Source: Vicinamibacterales bacterium
Lineage (GTDB): Bacteria; Acidobacteriota; Vicinamibacteria; Vicinamibacterales; UBA2999
DNA: 57,925 nucleotides
Assembly (NCBI GenBank): GCA_030680175.1
Contig: JAUXWO010000129.1
Span: forward strand, 1-57,925
Direction: 5' to 3'
A program made the translations under genes and the position numbers. The notes beneath the pieces were generated by a model. The model was not told where the DNA came from and searched no databases. It saw only the letters and a program-made list of their open reading frames with translations. The number at the start of each line of letters is the position of its first letter. The first letter of the stretch is position 1. Shown here in pieces: positions 24,830 to 35,976 of this stretch.

Positions 24830-25840
24830 ATGCCCAAGGTCGAACGACACGGCGAGATCGTCCGCCAGTGGCGGCTCCTGGTGGCGCTCGAGTCGGCGTC
24901 GCGGGGGCTGACCCTCGCCGAGCTGCGCGAGGCGGCCACGGACGCGGTCACCGATCGCACCATCCGCCGCGACATCGAGGCGCTCACGCAGGCCGGCTTC
25001 CCCATCGAGACGGCACGGCGCGATCAGAAGACGCGCTTCTCGCTCAATCGTGACGCGTTCCGCGGCGTGGCGGCCGCCGGCTTCACGCTGCCGGAGCTCT
25101 GCGCGCTCTACTTCAGCCGCAGCCTGCTCACCGCGCTCGGCGGAACGCCCTTCCACGACAGCCTCGACAGCGCCTTCGAGAAGCTTGCCGACGCGCTGCC
25201 GCCGGCGCTCTGGGCGTTCGTGGACCGGCTGCCGCAGGCGCTCGCGGCCAAGGGCCACCTGGGCCAGGCGTCGGCGCATCCGGTGAGCCAGGATCTCGTG
25301 GCCACGCTCGTCGGTGCGGCGCTCGACCGGCGGCGCCTCGACATGCGCTATCACTCCTTTTCGAGCGGGCGCGAGAAGGACTACCTCGTCGAGCCGCATC
25401 GGCTGGCCTGGGCCCATGGCGCGCTCTACCTGTTTGCGTTCGTGCCGGAGTACGGCGAGATGCGGACCTTCGCGGTGGCGCGCATCGTGTCGGCCGTGGC
25501 CCGCACGGAGTCGTTCACGTCGGAGGTCGGCAGCGACGAGGTGTTCCCCCAGAGCCTCGGGGCGTTCTCCGGGGCGTCCGAGCACGTCGAGATCGACTTC
25601 GCCCCCGCGGCCGCCCGGTACATCCGCGAGCGGGCGTGGCACCCGAGCCAGGTGCTGATCGAGCGACCGGACGGCGGCGTCCGCCTGCAGCTGACCGTGT
25701 CGGTGGACCCGGCGTTGCGCGCCTGGGTCCTCGGCTTCGGCCCGGACGCCCGCGTTCGCCGGCCGGAGCGCCTCGCCGCGCTCGTGCGCGACGCCGCCGC
25801 CGCCACGCTCGACACCTACGCGAGCGTGGAATCCCGCTAG
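24830..25840 (+). CDS. WYL-domain transcriptional regulator (DeoR-like HTH)
   Basis: A 336-residue regulator. The N-terminal winged helix-turn-helix (about residues 7-60) has LVALESASRGLTLAELREAA and TIRRDIEALTQAGFPIE. The WYL domain, around residues 160-235, contains ALDRRRLDMRYHSFSSGREKDYLVEP and ALYLFAFVPEYGEMRTFAVARI, followed by the WCX C-terminal region. WYL proteins often sense nucleotides or single-stranded nucleic acid in DNA-damage or phage-defence settings. No defence genes lie nearby. A TACGCT hexamer lies 11 nt before the ATG. Confidence 0.87.
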   Translation: MPKVERHGEIVRQWRLLVALESASRGLTLAELREAATDAVTDRTIRRDIEALTQAGFPIETARRDQKTRFSLNRDAFRGVAAAGFTLPELCALYFSRSLLTALGGTPFHDSLDSAFEKLADALPPALWAFVDRLPQALAAKGHLGQASAHPVSQDLVATLVGAALDRRRLDMRYHSFSSGREKDYLVEPHRLAWAHGALYLFAFVPEYGEMRTFAVARIVSAVARTESFTSEVGSDEVFPQSLGAFSGASEHVEIDFAPAAARYIRERAWHPSQVLIERPDGGVRLQLTVSVDPALRAWVLGFGPDARVRRPERLAALVRDAAAATLDTYASVESR

Positions 25841-25889
25841 CCCCCGCATGTCGTTGATACGGACGTCCGAACCGCTGAAGCCGTTGCCT

Positions 25890-26002
25890 ATCCGCAGATG
25901 ACGCGGATGACGCAGATGCACCGGGATTAGTCGTGACGCATGTGGTCCCGCGCGGCAGCCGCGGCACCGCACCCTCTGCGTCATCCGCGTCATCGGCGGA
26001 TG
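25890..26002. repeat. Palindromic intergenic repeat, copy A1
   Basis: Arms 25890-25917 and 25975-26002 are near-perfect reverse complements. Each is made of 9-nt steps of the type GCRGATGAC. The inner part has a small CCGCG/CGCGG stem. It lies between the WYL gene and the hspR promoter. Copies A2 and A3 share the end sequence. Confidence 0.8.
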
Positions 26003-26033
26003 CCCCCCACGTACTCGTGGCTCAGCTGTGCAC

Positions 26034-26077
26034 ATTGACTCGCTTCGTATCAAGGCCTATACTTGACGCATGTCAAG
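26034..26077 (+). promoter_or_regulatory. hspR promoter with two HspR-type (HAIR-like) inverted repeats
   Basis: A near-consensus sigma-70-type promoter: -35 TTGACT (26035-26040), 17-nt spacer, -10 TATACT (26058-26063). Overlying the -35 is ATTGACT-N7-TATCAAG (26034-26054), matching the HAIR consensus CTTGAGT-N7-ACTCAAG at 10 of 14 positions with the exact 7-nt spacing. Overlying the -10 and start region is a perfect repeat CTTGAC-N4-GTCAAG (26062-26077). Binding by HspR would block RNA polymerase. Confidence 0.75.
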
Positions 26078-26086
26078 GAGCCTGGC

Positions 26087-26431
26087 GTGGCCGACGACCT
26101 GATCTTCATCTCGATGGCGGCGCGGATGCTCGGCATGCACCCGCAGACGCTGCGCAAGTACGAGCGGCTCGGGCTGGTACGGCCCACGCGCACGATCGGC
26201 AGCATGCGGCTGTACTCGCGCGACGAGCTCGCGCGCCTGCGCTTCATCAAGTACCTGGTCGAGGACGTGGGCGTGAACCTCGCGGGCGTGCAGCAGCTGC
26301 TGGAGATCGGCCAGGTGATGCGGCGGATCCAGCCGCTCATGGACGAGTCCCTGCTGGCCCGCGGCGACACGCGCCGCCGGCTCCTCCGCGAGATGTCGCG
26401 GCTCAATGCCATGCTCGGAATTGACGCGTGA
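26087..26431 (+). CDS. hspR: MerR-family heat-shock repressor HspR
   Basis: A 114-residue MerR-like protein with the HTH near the N-terminus (IFISMAARMLGMHPQTLRKYERLGLVRP) and the wing SMRLYSRDELARLRFIKYL, then a coiled-coil segment. The HspR-typical VEDVGVNLAGVQQLLEI is present. It starts with GTG at 26087 behind a strong AAGGAG six bases upstream. A TTG at 26063 is rejected because it lies in the -10 box. HspR represses chaperone genes, usually with DnaK as corepressor. Its stop overlaps a possible GTG start of cbpA, and clpB and ftsH follow. Confidence 0.85.
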   Translation: MADDLIFISMAARMLGMHPQTLRKYERLGLVRPTRTIGSMRLYSRDELARLRFIKYLVEDVGVNLAGVQQLLEIGQVMRRIQPLMDESLLARGDTRRRLLREMSRLNAMLGIDA

Positions 26432-26439
26432 GGCCGGCC

Positions 26440-27447
26440 GTGGACTTCAAGGACTACTACGCGACGCTCGGGGTGGCCAAGACGGCCACCGACAAGGAGA
26501 TCAAGCAGGCCTATCGCAAGCTGGCCCGCAAGTATCACCCCGACGTGAACCCGGGCGACCAGGCCGCCGAGCTGAAGTTCAAGGAGCTGAACGAAGCCAA
26601 CGAGGTGCTGGCCGACCCGGAGAAGCGGCGGAAGTACGACGAGCTCGGCTCGAACTGGCGGCTCTACGAGCAGGCCCAGCAGGGCGGCCCCGCAGGTCCC
26701 GGCGCCGGGGGCGGCACCTGGACGTACGACTTCGGCGGCGGCTTCCGGCCGATGAGCGAGGACGAAGCCCACGGGATGTTCGAGGGCGACGACAGCCCGT
26801 TCTCGGACTTCTTCCGCACCTTTTTCTCTGGCGGAGGCGGCCCGGAACCCGGGGGCGGCCCGAGGCGGGCCCGCGCGGGACGGCAGCCGCGCCCCGCCCG
26901 CGGGCGGGATCTCGAACACGCGGTGGAGCTCTCGCTCGAGGACATCGCGCAGGGTGTGACGCAACGCTTCTCGGTGAATCAAGGAGGGGTGGCGCGCAGT
27001 GTCGAGGTGCGCATCCCCGCCGGCGTCACCGAAGGGTCGCGCGTGCGCGTGGCCGGCGAGGGCGAACGCGGCGGGGGCAGCGCGCCAAGCGGCGACCTGT
27101 TCCTGCGCGTCCACCTCAAGCCGCACCCGCGCTTCGAGCGCAAGGGCCGCGACCTGCACACCCGCGTGCGTGTGCCGGTGACGACGGCGGTGCTCGGCGG
27201 CGAAGTCGACGTGCCGACGCTGGCCGGCAAGCCCCTGCGCCTGAAGGTGCCGGCCGGCACGCAGAACGGCCAGGTCTTCCGGCTGCGCGGACACGGGCTC
27301 CCCGCCGTCGGCGCCTCAGGCGACCGCGGCGACATCTACGCGGCGGTGGAGGCGCAGGTGCCCGCGACGCTGACCGCCGAGGAGCGGACGCATTACGAGG
27401 CGCTCAGGGCGCTCGCCGGCGCGACGCCTCCGGTCGACAAGGCATGA
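26440..27447 (+). CDS. cbpA: DnaJ/CbpA-like co-chaperone
   Basis: About 335 residues. The J domain (1-70) has the essential HPD at residues 33-35 (KYHPDVNP). A Gly/Phe-rich linker follows (about 85-150, e.g. TYDFGGGF and [11 protein letters not shown]), then two beta-barrel client-binding domains and the C-terminal dimerisation region. The zinc-finger Cys motifs of classical DnaJ are absent, so this is the type II, CbpA-like form. It stimulates DnaK ATPase and passes unfolded clients to it. GTG 26440 is chosen for the family start [11 protein letters not shown] and a GAGG six bases upstream. GTG 26428, overlapping the hspR stop, is the alternative. Confidence 0.88.
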   Translation: MDFKDYYATLGVAKTATDKEIKQAYRKLARKYHPDVNPGDQAAELKFKELNEANEVLADPEKRRKYDELGSNWRLYEQAQQGGPAGPGAGGGTWTYDFGGGFRPMSEDEAHGMFEGDDSPFSDFFRTFFSGGGGPEPGGGPRRARAGRQPRPARGRDLEHAVELSLEDIAQGVTQRFSVNQGGVARSVEVRIPAGVTEGSRVRVAGEGERGGGSAPSGDLFLRVHLKPHPRFERKGRDLHTRVRVPVTTAVLGGEVDVPTLAGKPLRLKVPAGTQNGQVFRLRGHGLPAVGASGDRGDIYAAVEAQVPATLTAEERTHYEALRALAGATPPVDKA

Positions 27448-27537
27448 CGGGCGGCACGGGCCGCTCGCGACGCACGGGAAGTTCGGGCAAGGCGGGATAG
27501 ACGGGCAAGACGGGCAAGACGGGAAGCGCGGGAAGGA
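27448..27537 (+). repeat. 9-nt tandem repeat filling the cbpA-clpB spacer
   Basis: Ten consecutive 9-nt units, nearly all beginning CGGG and best preserved as CGGGCAAGA (27102-type units at 27502-27519), run from the base after the cbpA stop to 8 bp before the clpB ATG. The last units supply the purine-rich GGGAAGGA that can act as the clpB ribosome binding site. Confidence 0.75.
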
Positions 27538-27544
27538 CGTCATC

Positions 27545-30181
<2,637 letters not shown>

Positions 30182-30199
30182 CCAGACAAGGACCTTGAT

Positions 30200-32089
30200 T
30201 TGACGAGCCCGACCATTCCGCCCCGTGGTCCAAAGGACAGCCGCCCGACGCCGCCGCGGCCGACGGCGGTCTGGTATGTGCTGGGCGCGATGCTGTTCAT
30301 CGCGCTGATGCAGGCGATGTTCCTCGCGCCCACGGGGCGGTCCATCCCCTACAGCGAGTTCAAGAGCATGGTCCGCACCGGCCAGATCGCCGAGGTCACC
30401 GTCGGGGAGACGGTGATCCGCGGCGTCCTGAAGCGAGCCGACGGTAACCCGGCGTTCACGACCTCGCGCATCGACGATCCGAAGCTGATCGAGGACCTCG
30501 AGGCGCAGAACGTGCGCTACACGGGCGAGGCCAGCGCACGCTGGCTGTCGGAGATCCTCGGCTGGGTCGTGCCGATGCTCCTCATCATCGGCTTCTGGAT
30601 GTTCTTCCTTCGCCGGATGGGCGGCGCCGAGGGCGGCGTCATGTCATTTGCGAAGAGCAAGGCCAAGATCTACGCCGAAGACGACGTGAAGGTGAGCTTC
30701 GCGGATGTGGCGGGGGTGGACGAGGCCGAGGATGAGCTGCGCGAGATCGTGGAGTTCCTGAAGAACCCCGGCAAGTACACCACGCTGGGCGGGCGCATCC
30801 CGAAGGGCGTGCTGCTCGTCGGCCCTCCCGGCACGGGCAAGACGCTGCTCGCGCGGGCCGTGGACGGCGAGGCCAAGGTGCCGTTCTTCAGCCTGAGCGG
30901 GTCGGAGTTCGTCGAGATGTTCGTCGGCGTCGGCGCCGCCCGCGTCCGCGATCTCTTCAAGCAGGCCGAGGCCAAGGCCCCCTGCATCGTCTTCATCGAT
31001 GAGCTGGACGCGCTCGGCAAGGTGCGCGGCCACGGCCCGATGGGGAGCCACGAGGAGCGCGAGCAGACGCTGAACCAGCTGCTCGCCGAGATGGACGGCT
31101 TCGATACGCGGAAGGCCGTGATTATCATGGCCGCCACCAATCGTCCCGAGGTGCTCGACCCTGCCCTGCTCCGCCCGGGCCGCTTCGACCGCCAGGTGCT
31201 CGTCGACAAGCCCGACGTGAACGGGCGCGAGGCCGTGCTCTCGATCCATGTGAAGAACGTCAAGCTCGGCCCCGACGTGCAGCTCCGCACGCTGGCCGCG
31301 CGGACGGCCGGGTTCGCGGGCGCGGACCTGGCGAACCTCGTGAACGAGGCCGCGCTGCTTGCCGCGCGTCGCGACAAGAAGGCCGTGGACATGGCGGACT
31401 TCGAGGAGGCCATCGACCGGCTGATTGCCGGCCTCGAGAAGAAGCGTGTGATGAGCACGAAGGAGCGCGAGATCGTCGCGTATCACGAGTCCGGCCACGC
31501 GATCGTGGCGTCCATCCTGCCGGGCACGGATCCCGTCCACAAGATCTCGATCGTGCAACGGGGCTTCGGCGCGCTCGGCTACACGATGCAGCTCCCGCTC
31601 GAGGACCGCTACCTGCTCCAGGAACTGGACCTCCATCACCAGCTCGCCATCCTCCTCGCCGGCCGGGCCGCGGAGGAGATCGCGCTCGGGAAGATCTCGA
31701 CCGGCGCGCAGAACGACCTGATGCGCGCCAGCGACATCGCGCGTTCCATGGTGGCTGAATGGGGCATGAGCGAGAAGGTGGGCCCGGTGAGCCACGACGC
31801 GGGACGGACCAGCCGCTTCCTCGACACGGGCATGCCCGCCCAGCGCGGCGCCTACAGCGAGGAGACGGCCCGCACCATCGACGAGGAGACCAAGCGCATC
31901 GTGAGCGCGGCGCAGACCGAGGCGCGGCGGATCCTCACCGACGAGCGCGACCTGCTCGAGCGCGTCACGCGGCGGCTGCTCGAGAAGGAAGTGATGGACG
32001 GCGACGACCTGCGCGAGATGATGGGCATCGTCGTGCCCGACGCGCCGCCGGCGGCGGACGAGGGACCGAGCCCCGAGCCGGTCGCGTAG
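30200..32089 (+). CDS. ftsH: ATP-dependent zinc metalloprotease FtsH
   Basis: A 629-residue membrane AAA protease that degrades misfolded membrane and regulatory proteins. Two N-terminal membrane helices (about 24-44 and 117-137) flank the periplasmic FtsH extracellular domain. The AAA module has Walker A GPPGTGKT from residue 208, Walker [13 protein letters not shown] and the SRH ([21 protein letters not shown]). The zinc site His429-Glu-x-x-His433 is in YHESGHAIV. The start is TTG at 30200 with AAGGA seven bases upstream; the first in-frame ATG would fall within the first membrane helix. It ends the hspR-cbpA-clpB operon. Confidence 0.95.
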   Translation: MTSPTIPPRGPKDSRPTPPRPTAVWYVLGAMLFIALMQAMFLAPTGRSIPYSEFKSMVRTGQIAEVTVGETVIRGVLKRADGNPAFTTSRIDDPKLIEDLEAQNVRYTGEASARWLSEILGWVVPMLLIIGFWMFFLRRMGGAEGGVMSFAKSKAKIYAEDDVKVSFADVAGVDEAEDELREIVEFLKNPGKYTTLGGRIPKGVLLVGPPGTGKTLLARAVDGEAKVPFFSLSGSEFVEMFVGVGAARVRDLFKQAEAKAPCIVFIDELDALGKVRGHGPMGSHEEREQTLNQLLAEMDGFDTRKAVIIMAATNRPEVLDPALLRPGRFDRQVLVDKPDVNGREAVLSIHVKNVKLGPDVQLRTLAARTAGFAGADLANLVNEAALLAARRDKKAVDMADFEEAIDRLIAGLEKKRVMSTKEREIVAYHESGHAIVASILPGTDPVHKISIVQRGFGALGYTMQLPLEDRYLLQELDLHHQLAILLAGRAAEEIALGKISTGAQNDLMRASDIARSMVAEWGMSEKVGPVSHDAGRTSRFLDTGMPAQRGAYSEETARTIDEETKRIVSAAQTEARRILTDERDLLERVTRRLLEKEVMDGDDLREMMGIVVPDAPPAADEGPSPEPVA

Positions 32090-32115
32090 CCCTGCGGCCG
32101 GCGTGGTCACAGGTT

Positions 32116-32354
32116 CATCCACGGATTACGCGGATTACGCGGAACGATCCTGCGTTGAGAGAGAAACTGCGCGTCCCGCGGCCAGCCAACGGCCGGCCGG
32201 CGTGCGGGCGAAGCGGTGGAGGCGTGAGTCGCTGGGACGTCGACCGGACTCACGCCTCCGCCGCTTCGTCCGCGCGCCAGGCAGCTGGTCTCCGACCAGC
32301 CGCCGCGGGACGCCCAGCGGATTGAATCCGTGTCCTCTGCGTCATCTGCGGATG
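32116..32354. repeat. Palindromic intergenic repeat, copy A2 (long form)
   Basis: Outer arms 32116-32142 and 32325-32354 match the ends of A1 and A3. Within lies a 30-bp inverted repeat (32201-32230 and 32247-32276, 27 of 30 paired) and a perfect GCTGGTC/GACCAGC hairpin (32284-32300). The whole element is nested palindromes. About 75 bp of the right half is nearly identical to A3, and the match runs on to a shared TGAACGGAAC. Confidence 0.85.
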
Positions 32355-32604
32355 ACCTGAACGGAACGCAGGATCGACATCCAGACAACCTCATCAGCTT
32401 GGACACCAGAATCGTTGCGCAGGGCCAAGGACGCGGTGTGCACAACGGAACAGCGACAGGCCGCGCCGATCGCACACAGTGGGAGCGGCGGCGGGTCCCG
32501 GCTCTGAGACGTGCCAGGTCGGTGGACACCATCGGAGCCCTGGGGACGGCGTGGGCTGCTCCGGGGCGCCCCCGCCAATTCATCGCACTGAAAAGGAGGA
32601 GGCC
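32355..32604. other. Intergenic stretch without a gene
   Basis: No gene, tRNA or clear promoter is seen between repeat A2 and the small membrane protein gene. The only evident signal is the strong ribosome binding site (AAAAGGAGGAGG) at its right end. Confidence 0.5.
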
Positions 32605-32793
32605 ATGCCGCTCGTTGAGATCGTTGTTGTCCTGATCGTCGTCGGCGTCCTGCTCTGGCTGGTGAACACCTATATCCCGATGGCCGGGTCGATCAAGTCC
32701 ATCCTGAATGCGGTCGTCGTGATCGCCGTGGTGATCTGGCTCCTCGGCGTCTTCGGCATCCTGCCGGCCGTCCGCAACTTCCGCGTCGGATGA
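32605..32793 (+). CDS. Thivi_2564-like small membrane protein
   Basis: A 62-residue protein with two membrane helices: IVVVLIVVGVLLWLVNTYI at residues 5-23 and ILNAVVVIAVVIWLLGVFGI at about 33-52. They are joined by the polar loop PMAGSIKS. The sequence strongly resembles a conserved family of tiny inner-membrane proteins of unknown function (Thivi_2564 type). An exceptionally good Shine-Dalgarno (AGGAGG) lies at the right distance, which implies strong translation. It stands alone between repeat A2 and a convergent ADOP permease. Confidence 0.8.
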   Translation: MPLVEIVVVLIVVGVLLWLVNTYIPMAGSIKSILNAVVVIAVVIWLLGVFGILPAVRNFRVG

Positions 32794-32832
32794 CACCCGG
32801 CGATGGCCGGCTGCCCGGAACGATGAGGTGGA

Positions 32833-35250
32833 TCACTCCTGCCGCAGGGCCACCATCGGGTCGATGCCGGCCGCGCGCCGTGCCGGCAGGTACGTGGCGA
32901 GGAACGCGATCGCCCCGAGCAGCAGCGCCACCACGGCGTAGGTCGTCACGTCGATCGGTGTGACCTCGAAGAGCAGCGCGCTCATGAAGCGCGAGAGGCC
33001 TGCCGCCGCCACCAGCCCGACGGCCATGCCGGCCAGCACCGGCGCCATGCCGTGCCACACCATCAGCCGCACCGTCTGGCCGCGCGGCGCGCCAAGCGCC
33101 ATGCGGATGCCGATCTCGCGCGTGCGCTGCCGCACCGCGAAGAGCACCACGGCCGAGATCCCCACCGCCGACAGCAGCACCGCCAGCGCCGCGAAGCTCG
33201 CCAGCAGGGTCGTGAAGAGCCGCGGACGCGCGACCGCGCCCGACACGACGGCGTCGAGCGCGACGAAATCGCTGATGGCCAGGCCGGCATCCGTCTCCCG
33301 CACGGCATGCGCCACCGCGCCAGCCAGGCGCATGGGATCCCCAGACGTCCGCAGCACGAACGTCATGGCGCGGCGCGGGATCTGCTGGAGCGGCACGTAC
33401 ACGGTGGGGGTGGGGGCCGTCTCGAGCGCACGCTGGTGGACGTCGCCGACGATGCCCACGATCGTGGCGTCGACGCCCGCAAAGCCCAGCCGCTGCCCGA
33501 GCGCGTCTTCGCCGGCAAACAGGCTCCGCGCCAGCGTGTCGTTCACCACGATCGACAACGGCCCGCCCTCGCGGTCGTCGTCCGACACCGCGCGGCCCCT
33601 GATCAGCGGCACCCCAAGCGCGCGGAAGAGATCCGGGGTCACCTGCAGCATGTCGACGACCGGGCGTTCGGCCTCGGGCACGTCCGGCCTGCCGGAGACC
33701 TGCACGCGCAGCTGCTCACCCGTGCCGCGCATCGGCAGATTGCGAATCGAGCCGGCCGCGCTCACGCCGGGCAGCACGCGGAACCGCGCCAGCAGTTCAT
33801 CGTGAAGGCCCAGGTACTCGGCGCGCTCGGCGTAGCGCGTCGACGGCATGGTCATCGTCACGGCCAGCGTGTCTTCCGTCCTGAAGCCGGGGTCCACGTT
33901 GTGGAGCGTCCAGAGGCTGCGCAGCAGCAGGCCCGCGCCGACGAGCAGCACGAGCGCAATCGCCACTTCCGCGGCCACGAGCGTGCCGCGCGCGCCAAGC
34001 CGGGAACTGCCCCGGTCCCCGCCGCCCTCGCGAATCTGCTGCGACACCTCCGCGCGCGTCGCCGCCAGGGCCGGGAACACGCCGAAGATGCCGACGGTGA
34101 GGACGGACACCGCACACGCGAACGCCATCGCGCGCGCATCCGGCGTGACGTCGGCGGCCCGCGGGATCAGGCCCGCGCTGCCGGCCACGAGCGCATCGAC
34201 GCCCCAGATCGCCAGCAGCCAGCCGCCCGCGCCGGCCAGCAGCGCCAGCGCCAGCGACTCGGCCAAAAGCAGCGCGACGATGCGGGCGCGGCTGGCGCCG
34301 AGGGCGGCCCGCACGGCGATCTCGCGCTTGCGCCCGACGCCGCGCGCGAGCAGCAGGTTCGCCACATTGACGCACGCGATCAGCAGCACGAACCCGACCG
34401 CGCCGAACAAGACGAGCAGCGCCGTCTCGACGTGGCCCACCACCGCCTGCCGCAGCGGCTGCGCCGCCGCGCCCTCGAGGCCGGCGTTTGACTCAGGGTG
34501 CTCCCCCGCCAGCGCCGCCGCGATGCTCGACAGCTCATCGGCCGCCTGCGCGGCGGTGATGCCGGGTGCGAGCCGGCCGATGGCGTTCAGGAACCGGACG
34601 AACCGCAGGTGCTGGGGGATCGAGTCGGCCGGGATCGTCGAGAGCAGCGCGTAGGCTTCGATCTCCGGCCTCGGAAACCCGAACCCCTCGGGCATGATGC
34701 CGACGATGCGGAACAGCTGGTCCGAGAGCATGACGCTGCGATCGAGAATCGCGGGGTCGCCGCCGAAGTGCCGCATCCACGCGGCGTGGCTGAGCACGGC
34801 CACGCGGGCCGCCGCGTCCTCTTCTTCCTGCCGGAACACGCGTCCGATCACCGGCTCGACACCGAGCGTCGGCAGCACGTCCCACGACACGTGGGCGGTC
34901 GCCAGCTCGCGCGCACCCGACTCGTCCTGCAGCACCAGCGCCGACGGCAGCGTCGAATAGACGCCCATCCGGCTGACGGTGCGCGTGCGCGCGGACCAGT
35001 CGCGGAAGTCGGGGACCGACAACGTGCCGCGGTCGATGCCGCGCTGCGGATACGCCGAGTACAGCAGCGCGAGGCGGTCGGGGTCGGGATACGGCAGCGG
35101 GCGCAGCAGCACCCCGTTCACCACGGTGAACAGCACCGTCGTCGCCGCGATCCCCAGCGCGAGCGTCACCGCGGCGGCGGCCGTGAACCCGGGGGCGCGG
35201 CTCAAGGTTCGCAGTCCGTAGCGCAGGTCCTGCAAGACAGCGTGCAGCAT
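32833..35250 (-). CDS. ADOP-type ABC transporter permease (MacB/FtsX superfamily)
   Basis: An 805-residue duplicated permease. The N-terminus LQDLRYGLRTLSRAPGFTAAAAVTLALGIAATTVLFTVVNGVLLRPLPYP is the standard ADOP opening. The first FtsX core is LLIACVNVANLLLARGVGRKREIAVRAALGASR, repeated later as FAVRQRTREIGIRMALGAPRGQTVRLMVWHG. It ends with TYLPARRAAGIDPMVALRQE. The start at 35250 is preceded by GGGAG; an in-frame start at 35316 adds 22 unrelated residues. No ATPase partner is present. It converges on the small membrane protein gene. Confidence 0.87.
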   Translation of the reverse strand: MLHAVLQDLRYGLRTLSRAPGFTAAAAVTLALGIAATTVLFTVVNGVLLRPLPYPDPDRLALLYSAYPQRGIDRGTLSVPDFRDWSARTRTVSRMGVYSTLPSALVLQDESGARELATAHVSWDVLPTLGVEPVIGRVFRQEEEDAAARVAVLSHAAWMRHFGGDPAILDRSVMLSDQLFRIVGIMPEGFGFPRPEIEAYALLSTIPADSIPQHLRFVRFLNAIGRLAPGITAAQAADELSSIAAALAGEHPESNAGLEGAAAQPLRQAVVGHVETALLVLFGAVGFVLLIACVNVANLLLARGVGRKREIAVRAALGASRARIVALLLAESLALALLAGAGGWLLAIWGVDALVAGSAGLIPRAADVTPDARAMAFACAVSVLTVGIFGVFPALAATRAEVSQQIREGGGDRGSSRLGARGTLVAAEVAIALVLLVGAGLLLRSLWTLHNVDPGFRTEDTLAVTMTMPSTRYAERAEYLGLHDELLARFRVLPGVSAAGSIRNLPMRGTGEQLRVQVSGRPDVPEAERPVVDMLQVTPDLFRALGVPLIRGRAVSDDDREGGPLSIVVNDTLARSLFAGEDALGQRLGFAGVDATIVGIVGDVHQRALETAPTPTVYVPLQQIPRRAMTFVLRTSGDPMRLAGAVAHAVRETDAGLAISDFVALDAVVSGAVARPRLFTTLLASFAALAVLLSAVGISAVVLFAVRQRTREIGIRMALGAPRGQTVRLMVWHGMAPVLAGMAVGLVAAAGLSRFMSALLFEVTPIDVTTYAVVALLLGAIAFLATYLPARRAAGIDPMVALRQE

Positions 35251-35427
35251 CTCGTTCTCCCTCACGGACGCCCCGTCGGAGGTGGCGCCAGGCAGCAGCG
35301 GAAATGCACGACGCATGCCGCCTCCGGGTCATCCGCGAACCGCGCAGGCAGCGTCCCCCCTGACGACGCGGCACCGGCGGGTGTCCGCTCGCGGGACGTG
35401 GGGTCCGGGAGCGGACGCTGACAGGGC

Positions 35428-35581
35428 CATCCGCAGATGGCGCAGATGACGCAGATCGGACTGGGCCGCTGTGCGTTCTGAGTGAGAGACGCACCGTCCC
35501 GCGCCCGGCGGCTGGTCTCGGACCAGCCGCCGCGGGACGCTCGCCGGACTGAATCCGCGTCATCGGCGTAATCCGCGGATG
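35428..35581. repeat. Palindromic intergenic repeat, copy A3
   Basis: Outer arms 35428-35456 and 35551-35581 match A1 and A2. The middle folds as GTCCCGCG...GCGGCTGGTC-TCG-GACCAGCCGC...CGCGGGAC, a nearly continuous long hairpin. It lacks the extra 30-bp stem of A2. It lies between the divergent ADOP and padR genes. Confidence 0.85.
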
Positions 35582-35603
35582 CCCTCTGAACGGAACTTCC
35601 GGC

Positions 35604-35641
35604 TTGCCGCCGTCGTCTTCCTGATTTAGCCTGCATTGCAG
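35604..35641 (+). promoter_or_regulatory. Candidate padR promoter and operator
   Basis: TTGCCG (35604-35609), a 17-nt spacer and TAGCCT (35627-35632) form a plausible promoter. The palindrome CTGCA-T-TGCAG (35631-35641) overlaps the start region two bases before the ATG and could be the autoregulatory PadR site. Confidence 0.45.
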
Positions 35642-35643
35642 AC

Positions 35644-35976
35644 ATGAAGCCCACTCCGTATCTCGGTGAGTTCGAATACGCCGTCCTGCTGGCCATCCTC
35701 CACGTCGAGACCGACGCCTATGCGGTGCCGGTGCGCGAGGTGCTCGAAGGGCGCACGGGGCGGCCGGTCGCGCGCGGCGCGCTGTACACCGCGCTCGAAC
35801 GGCTCGAGACCAAAGGCTGCGTCCGCTCACGGATGGGCGACCCCACGCCCGAGCGCGGCGGCCGTGCCCGGCGCTACTTCTCGGTCACGCCGCTCGGCAT
35901 GCGCGCCCTCAAAGCCACGCATGCGGCGCTGGCCAGCCTGTCGAAGGGGCTCGAGGCCCTGCTGGAGCAACCATGA
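35644..35976 (+). CDS. PadR-family transcriptional regulator
   Basis: A 110-residue winged-helix regulator. The pattern LGEFEYAVLLAILHVETDAYAVPVREVLEGRTGRPVARGALYTALERLETKGCVRSRMG and the wing RGGRARRYFSVTPLGMRAL are characteristic of the small PadR type found beside ADOP permeases. It lacks the long C-terminal dimerisation arm of PadR-s1. Its stop codon overlaps the start of the permease by four bases (ATGA), so the regulator and permease are coupled. It probably represses its own operon. Inducer unknown. Confidence 0.9.
   Translation: MKPTPYLGEFEYAVLLAILHVETDAYAVPVREVLEGRTGRPVARGALYTALERLETKGCVRSRMGDPTPERGGRARRYFSVTPLGMRALKATHAALASLSKGLEALLEQP

Noticed and set aside
26063-26086. A TTG start for hspR at 26063
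   Set aside because: It lies within the -10 box and the operator. The GTG at 26087 has a strong Shine-Dalgarno.
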